Shown here piece after piece: positions 19,556 to 29,276 of a stretch of 64,000 bases of DNA. The position numbers and the translations under genes are program-made. The notes under the pieces were generated by a model. The model was not told where the DNA came from, did not search any database, and was given only the letters and a program-made list of their open reading frames with translations. How positions within the stretch are numbered: position 1 is the stretch's first letter; each line of letters starts with the position of its first letter. Source of the stretch: Aurelia coerulea (taxonomy: Eukaryota; Cnidaria; Scyphozoa; Semaeostomeae; Ulmaridae); contig CM076962.1 in NCBI GenBank assembly GCA_039566865.1, forward strand, positions 10,782,743 through 10,846,742, read 5' to 3'.

Positions 19556-20580
19556 TTTTCCTGTTGAAATTTTCAAAAAATTCGATTTATTCGAGCGTGC
19601 AATATTCTTTTAATGGGGGTTACCAAAAATGGCCTAAATCTGATTGGTCAATTTTAGGAGAAAACGCAATCTGATCAGAGGATGAGTCAGCGTCCCAGAG
19701 GAACTGCGGACAAAAGAAAAGATTTGGAGGCTATAGGCTATGCTGGTTTTATCAAGATGCTTTATCATCTGACTGATCTGACTTGAAGTGGCGTAGACAG
19801 GTCTCGACAAGCCTTCGCCGATTTTGTCTATTGGAGAGGCAATAACTCCGCCAATCCTGGAGATATTTTAACCGGCATCCAAACTTGTACTCCTAAACAT
19901 CTGGAGAATAGATTGCTTTAAAAAAATTCGAGCAATCTCAAGCAGTTTTTTGTCCTGGTTGCGTTTTATGAAGGTAGGTAAAATTTAGAAAAATCTTCAC
20001 GGGTTTCTGTTGTCTCCCTCGCTTTTTAGCCGTCTGATTGGCCCGTGAAAATGAGGCTTTCGACTCTCCGACGAGCAATCGGCTATGTACGACGAATGAT
20101 TCCTATGCTGGCTGTGCCAACTTATTTCTGTGACTTATTTCTTATTATAAACAAAAAATAATAATAATACAGATATTTACAGAGGAAGGCCTCAGTCACT
20201 CGAAAGTGCTTTTCATGAGGGTCCTCTACTTAACTAACTTTAGTAATTATTCTTTTTACATAAAATCGAAATAGTAACAGAATAGTTCTATCATAAAAGG
20301 GTATAAAATCAGTTCATATTTGAAACCCTTTCATTTCAGGCTAACGGGTGAGAGTACTATCTGTAGGTAAATAACTGCGGGGCATCAATGCCAAAAGCTA
20401 ATCAAGGAATCGAAAACTCAACGTAAAATTGCAGAGGTACAGAGTCGCTGACTAATGGTTTGATTCGAGGGCCGAAGCCAGTTGAAAGGCTGAGGCAAGC
20501 GCCCCCCCCCCCCTAGAAGGCTAATTTCGGAAATTTTACTCTACCTGTCGATTTTTTTGTGGTCACATACCCAACTTTAG
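19556..20580. other. No gene; possible reversed LINE 3' end at about 20150-20330
   Basis: No credible coding region. Around 20150-20330 the sequence (ATTTACAGAGGAAGGCC ...) resembles the 3' untranslated part of reverse-oriented LINEs. A C-run at about 20504-20516 is unpaired. Confidence 0.4.
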
Positions 20581-21133
20581 CACCCTGTAGAACGTCTGTG
20601 CAGTATTGTAGAGGCTGTTCAGTAAGGCAGCGGGTGCCCAGTGCAATACAGGGATCACATGATGTCATTGGTGGGATTGCATGCAGTAAATTTTAGGCTA
20701 TTCAGTTATTTACAGGGATAACATACAATAAATGAGAAGGGAACACAATGTCATTGGAGGGATTTCCTCAGTAAATTTCAGGTTATTCAGTAAATTGTAG
20801 GGCTTACATGATGTCGTTGGCGGGATCACATCAGTAAGGTTGAGGCTATTCAGTTACTTACAGGGATAACAAGCAGTGCCGTACAGGGATAACATCGTGT
20901 CGTTGCAGGGATGACATCAGTAAAGTAGTGGTAACTCAGTATTCTGCGCGGATAACATCTTGTCGATACAGGGATCACATCAGTTATTTCAAGGTTACTC
21001 AGTTACTTACAGGGATAACATCCAGTAAGGCATGTGATCCCACCAATGACATCATGTGATCCCTGTATTGCACTGGGCAACCGCTGCCTTACTGAACAGC
21101 CTCTACAATACTGCACAGACGTTCTACAGGGTG
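20581..21133. mobile_element. Foldback element with roughly 100-bp arms and degenerate CAGGGATAACAT repeats
   Basis: CACCCTGTAGAACGTCTGTG at 20581 is complementary to the sequence ending at 21133, over about 100 bp. TTTAG flanks both ends (20576-20580 and 21134-21138). The interior contains about eight variants of TTACAGGGATAACATxxxGT interleaved with TCAGTAA or TCAGTTA. No coding capacity. Confidence 0.85.
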
Positions 21134-21196
21134 TTTAGAAGATTTGATCGGCAAAAATGATGTATAGAACATGAAATTATTGACTTTCGAGGATAA

Positions 21197-24100
21197 ATTC
21201 TGACATGTAGACTGATTACGATTGAGTCCTAGTAATCGCTACCACCCACCCACCCTACTCGCTCATACTAGGACTCATGGCTTCCCAGCCAAATGGCTGG
21301 CCCTGTAAAGGATTTGCCTCGCTTTCAGAATTGACCAGTGCTAAATTACGGAACAGCGCAGAGCAACAACAGCAACAACAGTTGCCCAGCAACCGCCATC
21401 GTGATTCTTCATCAAGTCGGTAATGCACATTTTCAGGGAGTGATCTTGATGAAAAAAGGTAAGATAAAGTTCTTTTCGGGTCCTACATTTTGTTTAGGAA
21501 TACATTAAATGGCAATAACACAGCTAGGTTGTTATCTTTCTGCCATGATCTGATCAAAATGTTGGCATTTATAGTATAGACATGGACAACCCACAGGTTT
21601 CGGTATTATGAGAAAATGTTTATATACAGTATATGGCCTACTCTTGTGGCAAAACCCGGCAAAACGTTTTCACTACGTTTTTAAGCAGTTTGTGTTCTCG
21701 CTGTCAAACTGACTTGATCTAGCTTTGGTCAGCTCATGTCAAGAAATTTACCATTGCAGCAGATTAGAAAATCTTTCAAAAATAACTGTCAGCGGAAGGT
21801 ATGAGCAAAAAATTGAGTCACCCATCATGAATAATCGAAAGTATGAGATTTCATTGTTGACGGGAGGGCTAAAGGAATTAAAGAAACAGAATTTCTACTA
21901 GTAAAGTTAGTTTTTTATTCTTTCATGTGAAGTTTTCTTTCATTACATATCTTTTTTTATCAACAGATCAAATTCCAGGCACATAACAGAAAAAAAACTG
22001 CATCAGTGAAACAAATAATCCTACCCTATAGTTTTGATCCATGATGGAGAAAGCAGAAATTTCATTATCTTCAAAATCTTACTGCAAACAACTGTTGTTT
22101 GCCTAAGCTGCAGGAATAAAGGCAGAGACTGTAACATCAACAATTTTGCATTTTGATATGTGCAATCTAGGATTTAGAATGTTTTCAATATGTACTTTAT
22201 TCTATTGTGAAAGGAATTGACACTTTGTGAATTTTAGAACATTTTGTTTTTCTTGCATATTGACCTGTGACTCCTTGTCAACATATTTCTGCTATCATTT
22301 AACCAAATGATTTTCAATTTTGATTGACAAAAACTACACTTTGTAGGGTACGTAGGGTGAAATAGCAGGGAATAAAATCGGTAATGCTGATTGTTGGAGT
22401 ACAGTAGACTGAACTTTTAATTAAACATTTGCAAGGTCAAGGAGGATTACAGTAGTTCCAACAGTTATGAATAGAGAACAGTTTGTCAGTTAAGTTTTCC
22501 TTTTCCATGAAAGTTATCAATACATTTTGCTGTACCCATTTTATCCTACGCTCAGCTATTTTGCGATTCTTGTCAAGCTTTCATCAAATACTGCAGCAAA
22601 TACTGCACATTAATTTTGTTATCAAATATCCTTTTTTTATCCAAAGCTTGCTTTTACATTGAAAAGCTTGCTTGTACACTGAAAAGCTTGCTTTAGCACT
22701 GAAAAGCTTGCTTTGACACTGTAAGGCTTGCTTTTACACTGAAAAGTTTGCTTTTACACTGAAAAGCATCAAGATCCCAGGAATTGAATTTGTCAAACTA
22801 GGTTAAAATATTTTGCACAAGAACAAGAAACCTCAGCACAAAATCCTGGAATGCTTTGGAATTAACTGTTTTCAAATTTCATTGCATTGCCAAACTCCCA
22901 GCCAAACTAAACTTCTAATTGTGTGTGATTTTGAAGTATGAACTCATGAAGTCAAGGTAGTGTTTCAATGATCATAAAAAGTCAACTTATGATGCAAATG
23001 TAAACAAAAAATGTTTGGATTTAGAGAGAAAAAGCAGTGAAATTTGACCATGGATAGAGGTCAGTAAACAAATTTAATTGAGCAAATGGCCGGTATATGA
23101 CCAGGAAATATTCTATGCATACTATTTGATATTCAACAAATTGTTGTCCCCTGCCCTTGGATATGCAGCAAAATTAGCAAAAACTTAACTTGTGGCCTAC
23201 CTGCATCTAGTGATGCATAAAGCGAAGTGGGCCTGCCTTTTTTACATATTTTTGATCTAACTGCTTTAATCACCAAAAGTGTAAGAAACTCCTGTGCAAA
23301 GAAAATGTAAATCGAGAAACTATTTTGCTTAATGAAGGAAATCCTTGTCCTATTTCTAATTCAATTTCACTTTTTACCGGTGTAATATTACTCGGAAGGC
23401 ACTTGAATGATTTCTAAACATGGGACTTTGTTCTGAAAGGTTTTTCCCGAGTTGAGGGAACAGATAGGAAAATTGTTGTGGAACTGTTTAGAAACTTGTA
23501 AGAAACTCTGGGTACTAAAGCCCTACCAAAGAAGCTTTCAGTACTTGTTCGACTTCCTAGGGGCTTCCTAGTTTTCTATGAAAAAATACGTGCAGAGAAG
23601 TTCTAAATCTAGAGTAAATGAAGATACCAAAAATGCCATAAACCAATTTCCACTCTGAAAAGATTTTAGAAATGTAGTATGTACAGTATATTGTTGACTT
23701 ACTTGCTCGATGCTCGAGGCAGCTTTGGATTTCTTCGCTGAGATTTGGAAAGCTTTCTCACGTTTGAACATCAAACATTTCAACACGAGAACTGTTTCAA
23801 AATATTAATGTCCGGCCTGTTGTTGGCCAATGTATTCTTTGTTGCCCGACCGCACATTATTTTATCCAGGCACCCATACAACTCTTTAACAAACGATGTC
23901 AGAACATTTATATTCTCGTCCAGTTCAACATAACATCATCACGTAATATGTTGAAAACTCCCAAGAAGCATTCACCCTCTGCTTGACTTTTAAATTGTAG
24001 TAAAAACAGAACGAGAAGAAATGACGAATACTGACGAAACTTGGCGCCACAACGGCTCACAACGATCTGATTTGAGGTCTGGGTGAGAGAGAAAAATGGC

Positions 24101-24606
24101 GCGAAGGGGTTTCGACCATGTCGACGCGGCTTTGAACTGATCAAAGGCATTGTCGAGACTGAACTCATTTTCTTACGAATGTAGTCTTCCTCTTCTCTTC
24201 AATGATTGCAACTGCTGCAAATATTCAATTGAGCTCACCAAGGAACGAAAGACGATTGTTGTTGCAGAGCCTTCGCCCCTAAGCCCTGAAGTGCTTCGGC
24301 CTCGCAGCTTTGCGACTAGTTGCCGCCATCTTTCGGTTGTGTCAATCAGTGGTCCGGGAAATATCATTTCTAGCCTCTTTTTGGCAGCTACTGAAAATAA
24401 ACCAATCATTGGCAAGAAAAAAATCATGTGACCACGAAATTAGGTCATGTGACCAAAATGAAGCTCTGTGATTGGTAACACAACTTCTTGTGGTACTCGG
24501 CCTAAATAGGGCCAGCCATTTGGCTGGGAAGCCATGAGTCCTAGTATGAGCGAGTAGGGTGGGTGGGTGGTAGCGATTACTAGGACTCAATCGTAATCAG
24601 TCTAAT
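21197..24606. mobile_element. 3.4-kb non-coding element with roughly 105-bp inverted ends
   Basis: GACTGATTACGATTGAGTCC at about 21210 and its complement at about 24585-24603 begin arms that stay almost identical through the CCACCCACCCACC and CAGCCAAATGGCTGG stretches. The interior has no transposase and no long frame. It contains a 20-bp tandem array at 22643-22767. On the right are GC-richer, promoter-like segments (GCCGCCATCTT at about 24320, AATGGCGCGAAG at about 24095). TA may be the target duplication, but this is not certain. Confidence 0.75.
22643..22767. repeat. 20-bp tandem repeat, about six units
   Basis: GAAAAGCTTGCTTTTACACT units follow each other without spacers, with one or two changes per unit. 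This is a minisatellite, not a CRISPR array. Confidence 0.85.
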
Positions 24607-24871
24607 TGTAAGGAGTATAGCAGTCCTTTCGTGCATGATTGTAACATACATTCCTAAAACTGGGGTTGTTGCTGTTGCTGTTGTAGATTTTGGCATCTGC
24701 AAAATTTTTGTTCTTTGCCCCCCTAAGGCTGGTATCGGGCCTGTTTGACTCTTAGGAACCTTTGCAGGATCCCAGGTTGGTATTAACCTGCTGCAGAGGG
24801 TCAAATCAATCAGCACATCTTAAAATCAAATCCCCTTCAAGTGCCTTGTAGTTGAACTTCTCTATGTAAAG
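24607..24871. other. No recognisable gene
   Basis: Short intergenic stretch between the 3.4-kb inverted-ended element and the poly-G element. Confidence 0.4.
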
Positions 24872-25193
24872 CCAGGGGGGGGGGGGGTACTTTATATGTC
24901 CGACGGGGATGTGCCGTTTTTAAGGGTATCGTTTTCACCAATTTTTTCCAGCACAGGGTATCAAGTGAGGCAATTTTTCTAGAGCAGGTTGTCAAAACAT
25001 GTCAAAGGGGAATATTCTGCTGGATCGGGTCGTATTTCGGTCAAATTTCATGTTTTTGAGTGTACTTTTCATCAATTTTTTCTAGAACAGGTTATCATCT
25101 TCAGCGAAAAATTCTGGAGCAGGGTAAAAGAAAAATTTTTTCGTGGGCACACCCCCGTACAAATTTAAGTCAAGTACACCCCCCCCCCCCGGG
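24872..25193. mobile_element. Poly-G-ended element E, 8-bp duplication ATGTAAAG
   Basis: Starts CCAGGGGGGG...TACT and ends AAGTACACCCCC...GGG. ATGTAAAG is duplicated exactly at 24864-24871 and 25194-25201. The core has GGGTATC, CAGGGTATCA, CAGGTTGTCA and CGGGTCG repeats spaced about 30-50 bp. It is the same subfamily as 60423-60745, with roughly 85-90 percent identity by eye. Confidence 0.88.
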
Positions 25194-25219
25194 ATGTAAA
25201 GCCTGGTTTCCATTAAATG

Positions 25220-25614
25220 GTGTTGGGAAATCCTTCACAATCCGCGCATAGTTTAGAAGTTACCTGTATTTAGTATATTGTGTAACCACTCACGGACAGT
25301 AAAAAAGTAGATTCATCTTGTAGTGCACGTACTAGTAAAAAAGTTGCGTCAGAACCTCTACATAGAAACGAGACACGGAAACAACTAATGCTAAATATAT
25401 GTTATCACTTAGCACACGACGAAATAAATCAAACTATCCAGAATCTGATTGGTAGACGAATCCTTTGTGAAACCCGGTAGAGGATGATCGAACCTTATAA
25501 GGAAAATTATTGTATTCGTTCTAGAAAGTTCTGTGCTTAGTCATCGAAAACAGTTGAGTATCATGAGTTTTTAGAGTTGAGACGATTCGAGTGATGAAAG
25601 ATGTTTTTACGTTA
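25220..25614 (+). repeat. BEL-2 5' LTR
   Basis: About 395 bp. Differences from the 3' LTR include GACACGG versus GACGCGG and GCTAAAT versus GCTTAAT. Boundaries are uncertain by one to three bases because the flank shares bases with the LTR ends. Confidence 0.85.
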
Positions 25615-25649
25615 AAATTCCACCGAGCCGGATGTAGTTTATCGTTGAA

Positions 25650-26642
25650 ATGGAGGTAGACAGGTTGAAGAAGAAACGAAAAACGACAAGAGGAATTGTC
25701 ACAAAATTAGTGAACAAGATTTTGGATGTCGAGAAGAAAGATCCAGAAGAAATCGACTTGAGACAGCTACGACAATGGTTGCTGAGCCTAGATGAAAACT
25801 TTGAAGTGCTCAAGAAGCTGGACTCTGACATTTTGGAGAAGTTGATTGAAAATGACGCCGAAGACGAAGATATCGAAAAAGAAGCCGAGGATGCAAATGA
25901 GATAAAAGAAAAGATGACTTACGCAAAGATTTGCCTCGAAGACTTTTTCAAGGAAAACGACACCAAATCACAGATCCCCAGAAGCGAATCTAGAGAGAGT
26001 ATAGCATCAACAGCATCGGGTACAAGCGAGAAAAGTGATCAAATTAGACGACGGGTGAAGGCAAAATTACCGAAGCTTGAATTGAAAAAGTTCTCAGGCA
26101 AGGTTTCGCAGTGGCAAGAATTCTGGGACGCCTTCAAAAGTGCAATACACGACGACGAAGAACTTGCCAGTGTTGATAAATTCAAATACTTGCGAAGCTT
26201 TCTTGAAGAGCCAGCTCGTAGTGTCATTGCCGTATTCCCTCTCACAGAGGCTGATTATGAAGGGGCAGTAGAGGTATTGCACAAAAGATTTGCCAAACCA
26301 AGTGTAATCAAGAAAGCCCACATAAATGAACTACTAAACTTGTCGCCAGTGTTTAGTGAAAGAAACGTGGTCAGATTAAGATCACTGTTTGATCAAATAG
26401 AGAGCCATTTTCGCAGCTTGGAGGCACTGGGAGTAGCACAAGAGTCATATTCGGCAATAGTAGTTCCAGTGCTGATGGAAAAAATTCCAGAATCATTAAG
26501 GTATAATATGATACGTTTTTCAAGCGTAAGCAACCACCTTGACTGGAACGTTGATGAGTTGATTCAAACCTTTGAGAAAGAATTAGAAGTACGAGAATCA
26601 CATGTACCAATTTTTGGGTTGCAGCAACAGCAACAGCAATAA
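25650..26642 (+). CDS. BEL-2 gag, N-terminal part, ends at an in-frame stop
   Basis: 330 codons from ATG 25650 to TAA 26640-26642. There is an acidic and basic coiled-coil-like N-terminus, then a DUF1759-type gag core (LPKLELKKFSGKVSQWQEFW, KFKYLRSFLEEPARS). It ends in a glutamine run (QQQQQQ). The codon after the run is TAA instead of a glutamine codon, and the frame continues open into the zinc knuckles, so the stop looks like a CAA-to-TAA change; readthrough cannot be excluded. Confidence 0.9.
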   Translation: MEVDRLKKKRKTTRGIVTKLVNKILDVEKKDPEEIDLRQLRQWLLSLDENFEVLKKLDSDILEKLIENDAEDEDIEKEAEDANEIKEKMTYAKICLEDFFKENDTKSQIPRSESRESIASTASGTSEKSDQIRRRVKAKLPKLELKKFSGKVSQWQEFWDAFKSAIHDDEELASVDKFKYLRSFLEEPARSVIAVFPLTEADYEGAVEVLHKRFAKPSVIKKAHINELLNLSPVFSERNVVRLRSLFDQIESHFRSLEALGVAQESYSAIVVPVLMEKIPESLRYNMIRFSSVSNHLDWNVDELIQTFEKELEVRESHVPIFGLQQQQQQ

Positions 26643-29276
26643 TCACAACAACCAAAGCAGCAAAAACAACATGGAGGAACAGCAGCCGCATTGTTCAGCA
26701 ATGAAGAAACGACATGCACATTTTGCAAGCAGAAGAGTCATGGGAGTGAAGACTGTAATGAATTGACACTTGAAGAAAGAAAGAACGTATTAATGAAATC
26801 AGCTAAGTGCTTTAATTGTTTGCGTTCAGGGCATCGTTCATTTCAGTGCAAGTCTAGAAGTAGGTGTAAGTATTGTAAGGGTAAGCATCACTCTGCGATT
26901 TGCAAGGCGAATGGCGCGAAGATCTCTGACAGGGAACCCCAAGCCCCAGCAGGAGCCATAAGTAAGAACAGCGCGCAGCCTAGACCTAGTGCACCACCAT
27001 CAGCTACGACCCTAAATGCCCATGCTGCCACCTGGGTGGGAAACACTGCTGGTTGCGGAGTACAAGTTGCACTTCAGACAGCCTTAGCTTGCTTAGATGG
27101 TGAGAAAGAGAAAAAAGTGAGAGTACTGTTCGATAGTGGGAGTCAGAAAACTTTTATTAGTGCCAAGGCTGTCAAACGTTTAGGTTTAGAGCCTGAGAGA
27201 AATGAAGAGCTTGGTATAAAAACATTTGGAAGAAAAGAAGCAGACATGGCAGTGAGGAGAGTCTTCAAATGTTCTTTGAGCCCTTTGTTTACTGGTAACC
27301 CTGTAGAAGTAGAAGCCTTTGAAGTGGATCAGATATCTAATGTTGCAAATATTCATGCCGAGCATATTAAACATAATTTTGCACATTTGACTAACGTTTT
27401 CTTTTCAGATGTTAGTAGGAATGAAGAAATTTTGGAAATTGACATTCTGTGTGGCTCAAATTTTTTGTGGAGTTTCCAAGATGGTGAATGCATACGAGGG
27501 GGGCCAGGAGAACCAATTGCCGTCAGAACTTCTCTTGGTTGGGTACTCTCAGGACCGCTCAAAGGTGAGACAATAAATTTTACTGAACCTACAAATGTTA
27601 ATCTTTGCACTGACAACATTCATTCTAAGAAACAGGAAGCAGAATTGAATTTGCACAAATTGTGGGACCTTGATTCCATTGGGATCAGAGAAGGAGATCA
27701 AGTTCATGAAACTGTAATTGACAACATTTATTTTACAGGGTCTAAATACTCAGTTGGTTTGCCATGGAGAGTTGGTCATAATCCAGTTCCACTTAACTTT
27801 GCAAATAGCCAAGCTGGATTGAAAAGTCAACTGAAGAAATTGAAGCAAACACCTGAGATTCTTGAGCAGTATGACCAAATCATTTCAGAGCAACTCAAGG
27901 AAGGTATCATTGAAGAAGTCTCTGACCTTGAACCCACAGGCTCTAGAGTATCTTATCTTCCCCATCAAGCAGTTATAAGGGAGAATGTGGAGACAACCAA
28001 AGTTCGGGTAGTTTTTGATGCATCATGTAAAGATAAGAATACAGGTGTATCATTGAACAGTTGCTTGCACAAAGGTCCATCCTTGACACCCTTGATTTTT
28101 GACATCCTTTTAAGGTTTAGAACAGACAAGGTAGTTCTTGTAGGAGACATTGAAAAGGCATTTCTAAACATTGAAATTCATCCCGAAGACCGAGACTCTC
28201 TACGTTTTTTATGGGTAAGTAACATCCATGACAAGGAGCCCCAAATTAAGATCTATCGCTATAGAACTGTGGTATTTGGAATTTCGAGCTCACCTTTCCT
28301 TTTGAATGCTGTAATAAGGCATCATTTGAACAAATACCGGGAAGTAGATCCAGAGTTTACTAGAGACATGATTCAAGGATTTTTCGTAGATGATCTAGTA
28401 ACAAGTTGCAAGAGTACATCCGAAGCTTATCTACTGTATGAGAAAGCAAAACAGAGAATGTTAGAGGCTGGTCTACGACTCAGAAAGTGGAAGACAAATG
28501 ATGAGGAATTAAGGAAGAAAATTGAAAGGAATGAGAAGGAAGTAGAAAGAAGAGTGAGAGAAAATGCTCAGGATGACTGCAGTTATGCTAAGGAAACTTT
28601 AGGATTGTCAAAGGATGTTGGGGGCAAAACTAAGGTTCTAGGAATCCATTGGGACACAGAAAAAGACAGACTTGATTTTGATATGAGAAAGGTTGGAAAT
28701 ACCCCTACTACTGTTGCCACCAAACGAGGTATTTTGAGCACTCTTGCTGCAATATTTGATCCGTTAGGGCTCATTAGTCCCATTGCAGTAGCAGCAAAGG
28801 TCCTTTTTCAGGAGCTGTGTCTTGAAAAGCTAAGTTGGGATGATCCCCTTCCAGAAGATAAGGTAAGAAGTTGGGAAGCATGGCTTGAAGATTTAAAGAG
28901 TAGTGACACTATTTCCCTCCCAAGATGCACACTGGGGGACATTGATGGTGAGATCATAAGTACCACTCTTCACGGTTTTGGAGATGCCAGCAAGCATGCA
29001 TATTGTGCCATGGTCTATCTTGTTTGCAAGACTACCACAGGAACTTACACCAAATTGCTCTGTGCTAAGACCAGGGTAGCTCCCTTGAAAGAGTTGTCTA
29101 TTCCCAAATTAGAATTGATGTCAGCACGTATTCTAGTGACCCTGATGGAAACAGTGAAGAATTCCATGAGCTCAAAATTGAAGATCGATGACATAAGATT
29201 TTGGTTGGACAGCAAAACTGCTCTTTTTGGATTTTTAATCAAGGAGAGTGGAAAACTTTTGTCCAGCATCGCGTAA
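26643..29276 (+). CDS. BEL-2 nucleocapsid, protease, RT and start of RNase H
   Basis: In frame with the upstream gag; the first ATG is at 26691 or later. Zinc knuckles CTFCKQKSHGSEDC, CFNCLRSGHRSFQC and CKYCKGKHHSAIC. Protease: RVLFDSGSQKTFI with an intact DSG, and LEIDILCGSNF. RT: VRVVFDASCK, GDIEKAFLNI, FGISSSPFLLN and FFVDDLVTS, so the FVDD active site is intact. RNase H: HGFGDASKHAYC and KLELMSARI. The frame ends at 29276 because of a one-base slip near 29224, in a run of T, inside RNase H. Confidence 0.93.
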   Translation, partial: SQQPKQQKQHGGTAAALFSNEETTCTFCKQKSHGSEDCNELTLEERKNVLMKSAKCFNCLRSGHRSFQCKSRSRCKYCKGKHHSAICKANGAKISDREPQAPAGAISKNSAQPRPSAPPSATTLNAHAATWVGNTAGCGVQVALQTALACLDGEKEKKVRVLFDSGSQKTFISAKAVKRLGLEPERNEELGIKTFGRKEADMAVRRVFKCSLSPLFTGNPVEVEAFEVDQISNVANIHAEHIKHNFAHLTNVFFSDVSRNEEILEIDILCGSNFLWSFQDGECIRGGPGEPIAVRTSLGWVLSGPLKGETINFTEPTNVNLCTDNIHSKKQEAELNLHKLWDLDSIGIREGDQVHETVIDNIYFTGSKYSVGLPWRVGHNPVPLNFANSQAGLKSQLKKLKQTPEILEQYDQIISEQLKEGIIEEVSDLEPTGSRVSYLPHQAVIRENVETTKVRVVFDASCKDKNTGVSLNSCLHKGPSLTPLIFDILLRFRTDKVVLVGDIEKAFLNIEIHPEDRDSLRFLWVSNIHDKEPQIKIYRYRTVVFGISSSPFLLNAVIRHHLNKYREVDPEFTRDMIQGFFVDDLVTSCKSTSEAYLLYEKAKQRMLEAGLRLRKWKTNDEELRKKIERNEKEVERRVRENAQDDCSYAKETLGLSKDVGGKTKVLGIHWDTEKDRLDFDMRKVGNTPTTVATKRGILSTLAAIFDPLGLISPIAVAAKVLFQELCLEKLSWDDPLPEDKVRSWEAWLEDLKSSDTISLPRCTLGDIDGEIISTTLHGFGDASKHAYCAMVYLVCKTTTGTYTKLLCAKTRVAPLKELSIPKLELMSARILVTLMETVKNSMSSKLKIDDIRFWLDSKTALFGFLIKESGKLLSSIA

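Noticed and set aside
22643..22767. 20-bp repeat as a possible CRISPR or regulatory array
   Set aside because: No spacers; degenerate head-to-tail minisatellite inside a transposon.
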